Positions 42,486 to 51,286 of a stretch of DNA of 64,000 nt are shown here, piece by piece; position 1 is the stretch's first letter; each line of letters starts with the position of its first letter. The stretch is taken from NCBI RefSeq assembly GCF_011742165.1, contig NZ_JAAQTO010000049.1, positions 62,001-126,000 on the forward strand, written 5' to 3'. The position numbers were made by a program, and so were the translations under genes. The stretch is from Billgrantia bachuensis (GTDB taxonomy: Bacteria > Pseudomonadota > Gammaproteobacteria > Pseudomonadales > Halomonadaceae). Under the pieces are notes generated by a model that made no database searches, was not told the DNA's origin, and was given only the letters and a program-made list of their open reading frames with translations.

Positions 42486-43004
42486 ATGGACGCTCTCTAC
42501 CGCTTCACCAATCGGGCCGCCGTCGGTCTGGCCCTGCTGGGGACGCTCGGCATCCTGTTGATGGTGATCCACATCACCCTCGATGTGCTGCTGCGCGCCA
42601 CGCTGTCCGTGTCGATCCCCGCCACCGTGGAGCTGGTGACCCGCTACTACCTGATCACCCTGGCATTGTTGCCGTTGGGGTGGGTGGAGTGGCGCCGGGA
42701 GATGATTGCCGTGGAGGCCCTGGAGGGGCTGATGAAACCGTGGCTGGTGCGCCTGTCCGATGTGCTGGTGTCGCTGCTCTCGACCGCGGTCTATGCCGTC
42801 CTGGCCGTGGCCACCTGGGGCAAGGCCATGGAGCAGTACGACATCGGCGCCTATGTGATGTCGCTGAACTTCCCCATGCCGGTCTGGCCGACCTATTTCG
42901 CCCTGCCCGTCGCCTTCGCCCTGGCGGCGGTGGTCTGCGTGGTGCGCCTGCCGTTCCTGCTCAGAGATACAGCCCCTCCTTCCGGTACGCCAGATGAAAG
43001 GTGA
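42486..43004 (+). CDS. dctQ: TRAP transporter small permease DctQ (CoA-transferase operon)
   Basis: A 172-residue inner-membrane protein with four helices: LALLGTLGILLMVIHITLDV, the DctQ-typical VELVTRYYLITLALLPLGWVEWRREMI (quoted as one known segment of two helices), LVSLLSTAVYAVLAVATWG and PTYFALPVAFALAAVVCVV. ATG 42486 follows a GGAG site. The DctM gene begins 5 bases after its stop. Confidence 0.9.
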   Translation: MDALYRFTNRAAVGLALLGTLGILLMVIHITLDVLLRATLSVSIPATVELVTRYYLITLALLPLGWVEWRREMIAVEALEGLMKPWLVRLSDVLVSLLSTAVYAVLAVATWGKAMEQYDIGAYVMSLNFPMPVWPTYFALPVAFALAAVVCVVRLPFLLRDTAPPSGTPDER

Positions 43005-43009
43005 TTTCC

Positions 43010-44308
43010 ATGTCCGTTGACGTCGGCTTCTACGGCCTCGCCATCCTGATGCTGCTGCTGGCGCTGCGGGTGCCGGTGGCGCTCTCGCTGGTCGTGGTTG
43101 CGCTGGGCGGCATGACGGTGATGTTCGGCTGGAACACCGCCATCGGCATGCTCTCCTCTGCGCCCTATGAGTTCATCGCCAAGTGGACGCTCAGCGCGGT
43201 GCCGATGTTTTTGCTGATGGGCTTCGTCTGCTACCACACCGGCCTTACCAACGGCCTCTTCAGTGCTGCCAAGGTGGTGTTTCGCTGGTTGCCCGGTGGG
43301 GTGGCGATCTCCAGCATCGTGGCCAGCTCCGGTTTCGCCGCGGTGAGCGGCTCGAGCGTGGCCTGCTCGGCGGCCATGGGGCGCATCGCCATTCCCGAGA
43401 TGGTCAACGGTGGCTACAAGCCGAGCTTCGCCTGCGGCACCATTGCTGCCGGCGGTACCATCGGCGCGCTGATTCCGCCCAGCATCCTGATGATCGTGTA
43501 TGGCGTCTTCGCCCAGGTGTCGATCACCCAGGTGTTCCTGGGGGGCATCACCATCGGTCTGCTGACGGCGGTCAGCTACAGCATCGTGATCCTGATGGTC
43601 AGCTGGCTGCGGCCGGACATCGTGCCGCGGGAGGCCGTGGGGGCCCGCGATATCACTGCCCAGCAGGCGCTGCTCGACATCTGGCCGGTGCTGGTGCTGG
43701 GCGTGCTGGTGTTCGGCGGCCTGTTCTCGGGGTTCTTTACCGCCACCGAGGCGGGGGCGGTGGGGGCCGCCGGGGCGATCCTCATCGGCTTGGTGCTGGG
43801 GCGCCTGAATGGCCAGGCGATGAAGGCCGCGCTGCTCGAGACCCTTTCCACTACCTCGGCGCTGCTGATCATCGGCGTCGGGGCCAGCATGTTCACTCTC
43901 TTCCTGAGTCTGAGCGGCCTGGCTGGCTTTATCACCGGAGCGGTGACCGGCTGGGAGCTCTCCTATCTCGAACTGATGCTGGTGGTGGTGCTGATCTACC
44001 TCTTCCTGGGGCTGTTCATGGAGCCCTTCGGCGCCATGCTGGTGACCCTGCCCGTACTGCTGCCGGTATTCGAACTCTACGAAGTGAGCCTGATCTGGTT
44101 CGGCGTGCTGCTGGTGAAGCTGCTCGAGATCGGCATGATCACCCCGCCCGTTGGCATGAACATCTTCGTGATCAAGGGCGTGGCGGGACAGTACGCCTCG
44201 CTGATGGATATCTTCCGTGGCGTGTCGACCTTTCTGGTGGCCGACATCGTGGTCGTCGCGCTGGTGGTCTTCTATCCCCAGATCGTACTGGTGTTGACCG
44301 GCGGTTGA
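43010..44308 (+). CDS. dctM: TRAP transporter large permease DctM (CoA-transferase operon)
   Basis: A 432-residue inner-membrane protein with about 12 helices: ALRVPVALSLVVVALGGMTV, VPMFLLMGFVCYHTGLTNGL, SGSSVACSAAMGRIAIPEM, GGTIGALIPPSILMIVYGVF and GMITPPVGMNIFVIKGVAG are typical DctM loops. ATG 43010 follows AAGGTGA; the frame also has a GTG at 43001 inside the ribosome site. Works with the DctP and DctQ encoded just upstream. Confidence 0.93.
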   Translation: MSVDVGFYGLAILMLLLALRVPVALSLVVVALGGMTVMFGWNTAIGMLSSAPYEFIAKWTLSAVPMFLLMGFVCYHTGLTNGLFSAAKVVFRWLPGGVAISSIVASSGFAAVSGSSVACSAAMGRIAIPEMVNGGYKPSFACGTIAAGGTIGALIPPSILMIVYGVFAQVSITQVFLGGITIGLLTAVSYSIVILMVSWLRPDIVPREAVGARDITAQQALLDIWPVLVLGVLVFGGLFSGFFTATEAGAVGAAGAILIGLVLGRLNGQAMKAALLETLSTTSALLIIGVGASMFTLFLSLSGLAGFITGAVTGWELSYLELMLVVVLIYLFLGLFMEPFGAMLVTLPVLLPVFELYEVSLIWFGVLLVKLLEIGMITPPVGMNIFVIKGVAGQYASLMDIFRGVSTFLVADIVVVALVVFYPQIVLVLTGG

Positions 44309-44318
44309 TACGCAAGAG

Positions 44319-44339
44319 GGCGAGCGTCTGACGCTCGCC
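44319..44339 (+). other. Hairpin after dctM
   Basis: GGCGAGCG (44319-44326) pairs with CGCTCGCC (44332-44339) around TCTGA. No T tract follows, so it may reduce rather than end transcription into the CoA-transferase gene. Confidence 0.45.
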
Positions 44340-44368
44340 ACTGGCGGGCTAAATTCGAATCAGTTTGT

Positions 44369-44383
44369 TTGTTTATATAACAA
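44369..44383. promoter_or_regulatory. AT-rich inverted repeat upstream of the CoA-transferase gene
   Basis: TTGTTTATATAACAA has perfect TTGTT and AACAA arms around TATAT, about 50 bases before the GTG start at 44432, inside a strongly AT-rich stretch. This suggests a separate promoter for the CoA-transferase/thiolase pair and a possible operator. Confidence 0.4.
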
Positions 44384-44431
44384 TATATTGCATCTTCAAT
44401 GATAAATGCCTCCCCAAGGAGGGCCGAGAGA

Positions 44432-45994
44432 GTGAACAAGATCATCGACAGCAGCACCGCGGCGGGCCTGATTCGGGATGACGACACCGTCATCTGGACG
44501 ACCGCCGGCCTGAGCGGCTTCGCCGAGGCCGTGGCCATCGCGCTGGAGCGGCGCTTCCTGGAGACCGGCGCGCCCCGCGACCTCACCGTGGCGCACAGCT
44601 GCGGCTGCGGCGATGGCAAGAGCCGAGGCATGAATCACCTGGGCCATGCCGGCCTGGTCAAGCGGCTGATCAGCGGCCACACCGGCCAGGCCCCGCGCAT
44701 GGGCGAGCTGATCCGCGAGAACCGCGTCGAGGGCTACCTGCTGCCTCAGGGTGTGTTGGCGCATCTGTGGCGTCACATCGCCGGCAAGAAGCCCGGCGTG
44801 ATCAGCAAGGTGGGACTGGGCACCTTCGTCGACCCGCGCCTCGAGGGGGGCAAGGCCAACGCCGCCGAAGAGGAGCTGGTCAAGCTGGTCGAACTCGAAG
44901 GTGAGGAGTGGTTGCTCTATCGCACCTTTCCGGTGGACGTAGCGGTGATTCGCGCCACCACCGCCGACGAGCGCGGCAACCTGAGCATGGAGCGCGAGGC
45001 GCTGCTGCTCGAGCAGCTCTCCATGGCCCAGGCGGCCAAGAACAGCGGCGGCATTGTCATCGCCCAGGTGGAGTACCTGGCCACCCAGGGCAGCCTGCAC
45101 CCCAAGCAGGTCAAGGTACCGGGCGACCTGGTCGACTACGTGGTGGTGGCCGAGCCCGAGCATCACATGCAGACCATCACCACCACCTACAATCCGGCGC
45201 TGTCCGGCGACCTCAGGATGCCGCTGGGCGGCATCAAGCCGCTGCCGCTGGATCCGCGCAAGGTGATCGCCCGGCGTGCCGCCATGGAGCTGGTGCCGGG
45301 GGGCATCGTCAACCTCGGCATCGGCATGCCCGAAGGGGTCTCCAGCGTGGCCGCCGAGGAGGGTGTCAGCGACCTGATGACCCTGACCACCGAGCTTGGC
45401 ACCTATGGTGGTGTGCCCGCCAGTGGCGGCGACTTCGCCACCTCCTACAACGCTGAGGCGATCATCGACCACGGCTACCAGTTCGACTTCTACGACGGCG
45501 GCGGGCTGGACGTCTGCTTCCTCGGCCTGGCCCAGACCGACCACGAGGGCAACCTCAATGTCAGCAAGTTCGGCGACAAGGTGGTGGGGCCGGGCGGCTT
45601 CATCAACATCAGCCAGAACGCCCGCAAGGTGGTGTTCTGCGGCACCTTCACCAACGGCGGCGAGCTGGCGATCGAGGACGGCCGCCTCGCCATTCGCCAG
45701 GAGGGCCACCGCCGCAAGTTCGTTCAGCGCGTCGACCAGATCACCTTCAGCGGCCGCTATGCCCAGGAGACCGGCAAGCCGGTGCTGTTCGTCACCGAGC
45801 GCTGCGTCTTCGAACTGATCGACGGCGAAATCACCCTCACCGAGATCGCCCCGGGCCTCGACGTCGAACGCGACATCCTGGCGGCCATGGACTTCGTGCC
45901 GCGCATCGCCAGCGAGCTGCGCGAGATGCCGGCGGCGCTCTTCCAGCCCCGGTGGGGTGGCCTGCGCGAGCATCTGCACGCGACTGAGCATTGA
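44432..45994 (+). CDS. Fused-subunit acyl-CoA:acetate/3-ketoacid CoA-transferase
   Basis: A 520-residue class I CoA-transferase in which the alpha-like (about 1-260) and beta-like (about 270-520) halves are joined, as in YdiF/propionate CoA-transferase. Visible are the glycine-rich loop VPGGIVNLGIGMPEGV and the catalytic Glu in TLTTELGTYGGVPASGGDF. GTG 44432 is chosen because AAGGAGG (44416-44422) sits nine bases before it. It moves CoA between an acyl-CoA and a carboxylic acid. With the thiolase 11 bases downstream it probably activates or recycles a pathway intermediate; the acid is unknown. Confidence 0.9.
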   Translation: MNKIIDSSTAAGLIRDDDTVIWTTAGLSGFAEAVAIALERRFLETGAPRDLTVAHSCGCGDGKSRGMNHLGHAGLVKRLISGHTGQAPRMGELIRENRVEGYLLPQGVLAHLWRHIAGKKPGVISKVGLGTFVDPRLEGGKANAAEEELVKLVELEGEEWLLYRTFPVDVAVIRATTADERGNLSMEREALLLEQLSMAQAAKNSGGIVIAQVEYLATQGSLHPKQVKVPGDLVDYVVVAEPEHHMQTITTTYNPALSGDLRMPLGGIKPLPLDPRKVIARRAAMELVPGGIVNLGIGMPEGVSSVAAEEGVSDLMTLTTELGTYGGVPASGGDFATSYNAEAIIDHGYQFDFYDGGGLDVCFLGLAQTDHEGNLNVSKFGDKVVGPGGFINISQNARKVVFCGTFTNGGELAIEDGRLAIRQEGHRRKFVQRVDQITFSGRYAQETGKPVLFVTERCVFELIDGEITLTEIAPGLDVERDILAAMDFVPRIASELREMPAALFQPRWGGLREHLHATEH

Positions 45995-46005
45995 GGAGAA
46001 AAGAC

Positions 46006-47196
46006 ATGTTCAAGAACGCCTACATTCCCTACGGCGGCTACTACACCACGCCTTTCTGCAAGTGGATGGGCAGCCTGGCCAACGTCAATGCCATCGAGCT
46101 GGGCGCGGCCACCAGTAAGCGCTGGTTCGCCAGCCGCGACATCGACCCCACGCTCATCGACTACCTCTACCTGGGGGTGTCGGTGGGGCAGAAATCGATC
46201 TTCTACGGCGCGCCCTGGGCCGCGGCCATGATGGGCGCCGGCCAGGCGCCGGGCCAGAACATCACCCAGGCCTGCGCCACCGCCACCACGGCGGTGTTCA
46301 ATGCTGCCCTGGCGGTGGACGCCGGCAGCTTCGACACCACCTACTGCCTGCTCGCCGACCGCCCCTCCAACGGTCCGCATACCATCTGGCCCAACCCCAA
46401 CGGGCCGGGCGGCGAGGTGATCGCCGAAAACTGGAACATGGACAACATCGCCGCCGACCCGGCCACCGGCAAGGACATGCTGACCACCGCCGAGAACGTC
46501 GCGCGCGAGCATGGCTTCAGCCGCGAGCAGGCCGACGAGCTGACCCTGCGCCGCTACGAGCAGTACGCCGAGGCGCTGGCCGACGACCGCGCCTTCCAGA
46601 AGCGCTACATGTTCCCCGTTGAGGTCGCGGTCTCGCGCAAGGAGACCAAGCTCGTCGAGGCCGACGAGGGCGTGACCGCGACCAGTGCCGAGGGCCTGGC
46701 CAGACTGCGAGCGGTGCAACCCGACGGCATTCATACCTATGGGGCCCAGACCCACCCGGCCGATGCCAACGCCGGCATCGTCGTCACCACCCGCGAGCGC
46801 GCCGCCGAGCTCAGCACCGATCCCCGACTGGCCGTCCAGGTGGTGGCCTACGGCCATGCCCGGACCAAGCCGGCCCACATGCCCATGGCGCCGGCCACCT
46901 CGGTCAAGCGTGCGCTCGAGCGGTCCGGCCTGACCCTCGACCAGATCAAGACGATCAAGAACCACTCGCCGTTCATCGCCAACGACCTGCACCTGGCCAA
47001 GGCGCTGGGGCTCGACGCCAACACCTTCAACAACTACGGCACCTCGCTGGTCTACGGGCACCCCCAGGCGCCGACGCTGGCACGCCTGCTGATCGAGGCC
47101 ATCGAGGAAACCGCGCTGAAGGGCGGCGGCTACGCCCTGGTCACCGGCTGCGCGGCCGGCGATTCGGCGGCGGCCCTGATCGTCAAGGTGGGCTGA
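46006..47196 (+). CDS. Thiolase-family acyl-CoA acetyltransferase
   Basis: A 396-residue thiolase. The nucleophile Cys is in NITQACATATTAVFNAAL (about residue 90), the HxxF-type loop is NHSPFIANDLHLAK, and the C-terminal acid/base Cys is in YALVTGCAAGDSAAALIVKVG (quoted around CAAG). A standard NEAFA-type loop is replaced by NHSPF, so it belongs to a divergent thiolase subgroup rather than AtoB/FadA. ATG 46006 follows GAGGAG. It may split a 3-oxoacyl-CoA to release acetyl-CoA. The acyl group, possibly aromatic, is an inference from the neighbouring hydratase, dehydrogenase and ligase genes. Confidence 0.88.
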   Translation: MFKNAYIPYGGYYTTPFCKWMGSLANVNAIELGAATSKRWFASRDIDPTLIDYLYLGVSVGQKSIFYGAPWAAAMMGAGQAPGQNITQACATATTAVFNAALAVDAGSFDTTYCLLADRPSNGPHTIWPNPNGPGGEVIAENWNMDNIAADPATGKDMLTTAENVAREHGFSREQADELTLRRYEQYAEALADDRAFQKRYMFPVEVAVSRKETKLVEADEGVTATSAEGLARLRAVQPDGIHTYGAQTHPADANAGIVVTTRERAAELSTDPRLAVQVVAYGHARTKPAHMPMAPATSVKRALERSGLTLDQIKTIKNHSPFIANDLHLAKALGLDANTFNNYGTSLVYGHPQAPTLARLLIEAIEETALKGGGYALVTGCAAGDSAAALIVKVG

Positions 47197-47322
47197 GTTC
47201 TTTCCGGTCATTCCAACCGGGAGCGCCCGCCGAGGGATCGGCGGGTGTGCAAGCAAGAGCGCAAGGGACATGAAGTAGAAAGCAGCATTTATCGAACTAG
47301 AACAACACGGAGACTGAACAAG

Positions 47323-48387
47323 ATGATGAATAAAAAAAGACTGGCCATGGCGGTCGCACTGTCGACTATGACGGCACAGGCTTATGCCCTCGAGCTGGGT
47401 GAATTCGGCGGTGCGAATCTCAGCATCGGAGGCTATGTCAAGGCGGAGGGAATCTTTACCGATCCCGATGGGGGAGACAGGAACTTCGATGCGAGCGCTC
47501 GCCAGTCGCGCATCAACTTCAAGGTCGACAAGGACGTTCAGGGCCATAGCGTGACGGGCTTCATCGAGGGCGATTTCTGGGACAATGCGACGGATACATC
47601 GGACACCAGTTACGCCATGCGACTGCGCCATGCCTACATCCAGGTCGACGACTTCACTCTCGGTCAGACCTGGACCGGCCAGTTCTTTGCCAACGCGCCA
47701 TTCGATGTGGAGATCCTCGACTTCTACGGTACCGGTGTCGGTACTGTCTCCGGCAGCGGCGCGGTCGTAAGGCCGGATCTGGTCCTGCACTATACCCCGG
47801 GTGGATTCCGCTTCAGCCTGCAGGACCCGGTCTACCAAGATGCCGACTTCCCGGACATGGTCGCCTCCTACACGCATCGCACCGAGGCGGGACACGCCTT
47901 CAATGCTGCCGTCACCGGGCGGGAGGTCGAGACCGGCATCGACGATTCGGAATTCGGCGCCGCGTTCTCCCTGGCCGCTAAGCTCAACTTCGGTGCTACC
48001 TCGCTTGCCCTGAGCGGCTACACGGGGAAAGGCAACAACGTCTACTCCGGCTGGGGCTACAACGGCGCGACGAGCCCTATCAGCATGGCTGCGAGCGGTG
48101 AGGTCAATGCCGATGGCGAGCTGGTGAGCACGACCGGCTATACGGCAGGGGTGAGCCACCGCTTCAATGAGCAATTCCGCGGCAATATCCGCTATGCCCA
48201 GGTGGAAGCGGACGAGGTGGCGCCGACCGTTGCTGACGACACGCTCGAAATGATCAACGTCAATCTGATCTATACGTACTTGCCCAACCTGGACTTTGGC
48301 ATCGAATGGCGCGACCGCAATGCGACGACGATGCCGCTGCGTCCGGGTGGGCAGCAGGTGGAGTTGATGGCGATGTACAAGTTCTAG
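47323..48387 (+). CDS. DcaP-like outer-membrane porin
   Basis: A 354-residue beta-barrel protein with a signal peptide (about 1-22, ending AYA). The start of the barrel, LSIGGYVKAEGIFTDPDGG, the ASARQSRINFKV strand and LRHAYIQVDDFTLGQTWTG match the DcaP-like family of trimeric porins that pass dicarboxylates and related anions; it ends MAMYKF with the C-terminal Phe. ATG 47323 is used, with GGAG upstream; the frame opens earlier without a good site. It follows the thiolase gene after 126 bases and may bring the operon's acidic substrate across the outer membrane. Confidence 0.88.
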   Translation: MMNKKRLAMAVALSTMTAQAYALELGEFGGANLSIGGYVKAEGIFTDPDGGDRNFDASARQSRINFKVDKDVQGHSVTGFIEGDFWDNATDTSDTSYAMRLRHAYIQVDDFTLGQTWTGQFFANAPFDVEILDFYGTGVGTVSGSGAVVRPDLVLHYTPGGFRFSLQDPVYQDADFPDMVASYTHRTEAGHAFNAAVTGREVETGIDDSEFGAAFSLAAKLNFGATSLALSGYTGKGNNVYSGWGYNGATSPISMAASGEVNADGELVSTTGYTAGVSHRFNEQFRGNIRYAQVEADEVAPTVADDTLEMINVNLIYTYLPNLDFGIEWRDRNATTMPLRPGGQQVELMAMYKF

Positions 48388-48432
48388 GGGAGCTTGTCGC
48401 CGGATCCTTCGCTCGGTTTCGATCGTTTCTTT

Positions 48433-48470
48433 GAGGCGAATCATCCTTCCTTCGATGATTCGCCTCTTTT
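48433..48470 (+). terminator. Rho-independent terminator after the porin gene
   Basis: GAGGCGAATCATC (48433-48445) pairs perfectly with GATGATTCGCCTC (48454-48466), followed by TTTT. It ends the plus-strand operon before the convergent acyl-CoA dehydrogenase gene. Confidence 0.9.
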
Positions 48471-48533
48471 CGTTGTGAGAAAGGCGGGAGTTCCCCTGCG
48501 AGTCTTGGAGCAGCCTCAAGCGCAATCGCGAGC

Positions 48534-50318
48534 CTAGAGTGCTGCTGCTGGGAAGCGGCTCAGCACTGCTCCGGCCTGGCGCAGGGTCTTGCCGTGGGCA
48601 TGGGCCTGGGGCGCCTGGGTGGCCATATAGAAGCGCGACAGTTCGATCAGGCCCTGCAGATACTCGGCATCACCCTCTCCTTTCTCGTACCGGGCCTCGG
48701 CGGCGAGCGCCAGGCGGGCCATCTGCCAGGCGCCGCAGGCGATGCCCAGCAGGTGGAGCAGTGGCACGGCGCCGGCGTAGAGCTCGGCGGTGTTGGCCTT
48801 ACGGGCCAGTAGCCAGTCGCTGGTTTCGTCTAGCAGGTTGGCCTGGTCGTGCAGGGCTTCCGCCAGATCACCGAGCCGTTCATGGCCATCGAGTTGCGTG
48901 GCGGTTTCGCGGAAGTCATTGATCAGCTCGCGCAGGGTGGCGGTGTCCTCGCGCAGGATCTTGCGCCCCAGCAGGTCGTTGGCCTGGATGCCGGTGGTGC
49001 CCTCGTAAATGGTGATGACGCGGGCGTCGCGGAACAGCTGGGCGACCCCGGTCTCCTCGACGAAGCCCATGCCGCCGAACACCTGGATGGCCTCGTCGCA
49101 GAGGTCGTTGCCCACCTCGGTGCACCAGCCCTTGGCCACCGGCATCAGCAGGTCGACGTAGCGGCGATGCTTGTCGGCGACCTCGGCATCGGGGTGATGG
49201 CGGGCGAGGTCGAACCAGCCGGCGGCGGTGTAGAGCAGGCCGCGCATGGCCATCAGCCGGGCCCGCATCGACACCAGCATGCGTTTGACGTCAGGGTGGG
49301 CGAGGATCGGTAGGCCGACTTCGCCAGTGACGATATCGCGCCCCTGAACGCGTTCCCGGGCGTAGGCAAGGGCGGCCTGATAGGCGCGCTCCCCGAGGGC
49401 CACGCCCTGAATGCCCACGTTGAAGCGGGCCTCGTTCATCATCACGAACATGGTGGCCAGGCCCTGGTGCGGCTCGCCCACCAGATAGCCCAGGGCGCCG
49501 CCGTCGTCGCCGTAGCTCAGGGTGCAGGTGGGGCTGCCGTGGATGCCCATCTTGTGCTCGATGGCGATGCAGCGGATGTCGTTCCTTTCTCCCGGCTCGC
49601 CGTGTTCGTCGAGCAGGTACTTGGGCACCAGGAACAGCGACAGGCCCTTGACCCCCGGCAGGGCGTCGGGCAATCGGGCCAGCACCAGATGCACGATGTT
49701 GGGGGTGAGCTCGTGCTCGCCGTAGGAGATGAAGATCTTCTGGCCGAACAGGCGGTAGGCGCCGTCGCCCTCGGGCTCGGCGCGCATGCGCGTAGCGGCC
49801 AGATCGGAGCCGGCCTGGGGCTCGGTGAGGTTCATGGTGGCGGCCCACTCGCCGCTGACGATCTTTGCAAGCCAGGTGGCCTTTTGCGTCTCGCTGGCGG
49901 CGATCATCAGCGCCTCGGTCTGGCCCACGTTGAGCTGGGGCAGCATGGCGAAGGCCATGTTGCTGGCGAACCACATCTCCCACACCGGGGTGGAGACCAG
50001 CTTGGGCAGCCCCTGGCCACCATGCTCAGGGGGCAGGGAGAGGCCGATCCAGCCGGCCTCGCAGAACTGGTCGTAAGCCGCCTGCCAGCCCTCGGGGGTG
50101 ACCACCTGCCCATCCTCCAGGCGACAGCCCTGGCGGTCGCCGACCGGGTTGAGCGGCGCGAGCACGCCGGCGGCGAACTTGCCGGCCTCCTCCAGCACGG
50201 CGCTTACCAGATCCGGCGAGGCGTCCTCGCAGCCGGGCAGCTCGCCGATCCGCTCGAGACCGGCCAGCTCCTCGAGGACGAACTGCATATCGCGCAGCGG
50301 CGCCTGGTAATCAAGCAT
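48534..50318 (-). CDS. Acyl-CoA dehydrogenase, long (FadE/DmdC-like) type
   Basis: A 594-residue FAD enzyme of the 590-600-residue ACAD group. MNLTEPQAGSDLAATRMRAE and MGIHGSPTCTLSYGDDGG are FAD and substrate signature regions, FGGMGFVEETGVAQLFRDARV and ITIYEGTTGIQANDLLGRK contain the catalytic Glu, and an extra C-terminal domain follows (about 465-594). ATG 50318 (MLDYQAPLRDMQFVLEE) is the standard start. It introduces a 2,3-double bond in an acyl-CoA. In this cluster it could act on a dihydro-phenylpropanoyl-CoA; a fatty or DMSP-type substrate remains possible. Confidence 0.9.
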   Translation of the reverse strand: MLDYQAPLRDMQFVLEELAGLERIGELPGCEDASPDLVSAVLEEAGKFAAGVLAPLNPVGDRQGCRLEDGQVVTPEGWQAAYDQFCEAGWIGLSLPPEHGGQGLPKLVSTPVWEMWFASNMAFAMLPQLNVGQTEALMIAASETQKATWLAKIVSGEWAATMNLTEPQAGSDLAATRMRAEPEGDGAYRLFGQKIFISYGEHELTPNIVHLVLARLPDALPGVKGLSLFLVPKYLLDEHGEPGERNDIRCIAIEHKMGIHGSPTCTLSYGDDGGALGYLVGEPHQGLATMFVMMNEARFNVGIQGVALGERAYQAALAYARERVQGRDIVTGEVGLPILAHPDVKRMLVSMRARLMAMRGLLYTAAGWFDLARHHPDAEVADKHRRYVDLLMPVAKGWCTEVGNDLCDEAIQVFGGMGFVEETGVAQLFRDARVITIYEGTTGIQANDLLGRKILREDTATLRELINDFRETATQLDGHERLGDLAEALHDQANLLDETSDWLLARKANTAELYAGAVPLLHLLGIACGAWQMARLALAAEARYEKGEGDAEYLQGLIELSRFYMATQAPQAHAHGKTLRQAGAVLSRFPAAAL

Positions 50319-50490
50319 GATGCCCTTTCCGTATCTCACTTTGTGAAAAAGGGAACGCTGATTTATGTCGCGAGCGAAGAGAGGCTGGCCGCTGCCGGAG
50401 CGCAGCATCCGGAGTTGACTGACTGCTCAATGAGGATTGCGAGCACCGCCAGCGGCCAGGATATCGAGCGCAGTAATAAATCAGGTTTCC

Positions 50491-51276
50491 TTACCGAGGG
50501 GCCATGCGGATAGACCCATCCACCCGAATTGTCTCCCCGTTGAGCATGGGGTTGTCGACGATATGGCAGGCCAGGCGCGCGAATTCGCCAGGCTCGCCCA
50601 GGCGGTTGGGGAAGGGGATGGACGCGGCCAGGGACTGCTGCGCCTCTTCCGGCAGCGCCTCCATCAGCGGGGTCTTGAACAGCCCCGGGGCGATGGTCAT
50701 GACGCGAATACCGTGGCGTGCCAGCTCCCGGGCGATGGGTAGGGTCATGGCGACGATGCCGCCCTTGGAGGCCGCATAGGCGGGCTGGCCGATCTGGCCG
50801 TCGAAGGCCGCCACCGAGGCGGTGTTGATGATCACCCCGCGCTCGCCGTCGGCCTGGGGCTCGCCCTTGGCCATGGCGGCGGCGGCCAGGCGCAGCATGT
50901 TGAAGCTGCCCAGCAGGTTGATGTTGACGATGCGCGAGAAGGCTTCCAGTGGCAGAGGCTCGCCATGGCGGTCGACCACCTTGGCGGGGTCGCCGACCCC
51001 GGCGCAATTGATCAGCCCCTGCAGACCGCCGAAGGTGTCCACGGCCAGCGCCACCACGGCCTGGGCATCGGCCTCGCTGGTGACGTCGGTGCGCCGGAAC
51101 AGCGCGCGGTCGGTGGCACTCCTGGCGTTCAGTTCTTTCGCCAACGCCTCGCCGCGTTCGGCATTGAGGTCGGCGATCACCACGTTGCCGCCGGCATCGT
51201 GGAGGGCGCGCGCGGTGGCCTCGCCGAGACCCGAGGCGCCGCCGGAAACGATGAAGGTATTGTCCTGGAATTTCAT
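50491..51276 (-). CDS. SDR 3-hydroxyacyl-CoA dehydrogenase, HSD17B10-like
   Basis: A 261-residue SDR. Motifs: FIVSGGASGLGEATARAL (NAD-binding), LINCAGVG in place of NNAG, NTASVAAFDGQIGQPAYAAS with the catalytic Ser and Tyr, then the Lys of YAASKGG, and the APGLFKTPLMEALPEE tail typical of type 2 3-hydroxyacyl-CoA dehydrogenases. ATG 51276 follows AGGAGAG. It oxidises a 3-hydroxyacyl-CoA to the 3-oxo form with NAD. It lies 10 bases after the hydratase gene, as expected for consecutive beta-oxidation steps. Confidence 0.9.
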   Translation of the reverse strand: MKFQDNTFIVSGGASGLGEATARALHDAGGNVVIADLNAERGEALAKELNARSATDRALFRRTDVTSEADAQAVVALAVDTFGGLQGLINCAGVGDPAKVVDRHGEPLPLEAFSRIVNINLLGSFNMLRLAAAAMAKGEPQADGERGVIINTASVAAFDGQIGQPAYAASKGGIVAMTLPIARELARHGIRVMTIAPGLFKTPLMEALPEEAQQSLAASIPFPNRLGEPGEFARLACHIVDNPMLNGETIRVDGSIRMAPR

Positions 51277-51286
51277 GATGCTCTCC

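Noticed and set aside
42893..44341. Minus-strand ORF of 482 codons rich in His and Gln
   Set aside because: Antisense shadow of dctM.
44396..45991. Minus-strand ORF of 531 codons
   Set aside because: Exact antisense shadow of the CoA-transferase gene; no recognisable domain.
45757..48525. Minus-strand ORF of 922 codons
   Set aside because: Long only because of GC-rich codon bias; it is antisense to the CoA-transferase end, thiolase and porin genes, all well supported by conserved motifs.
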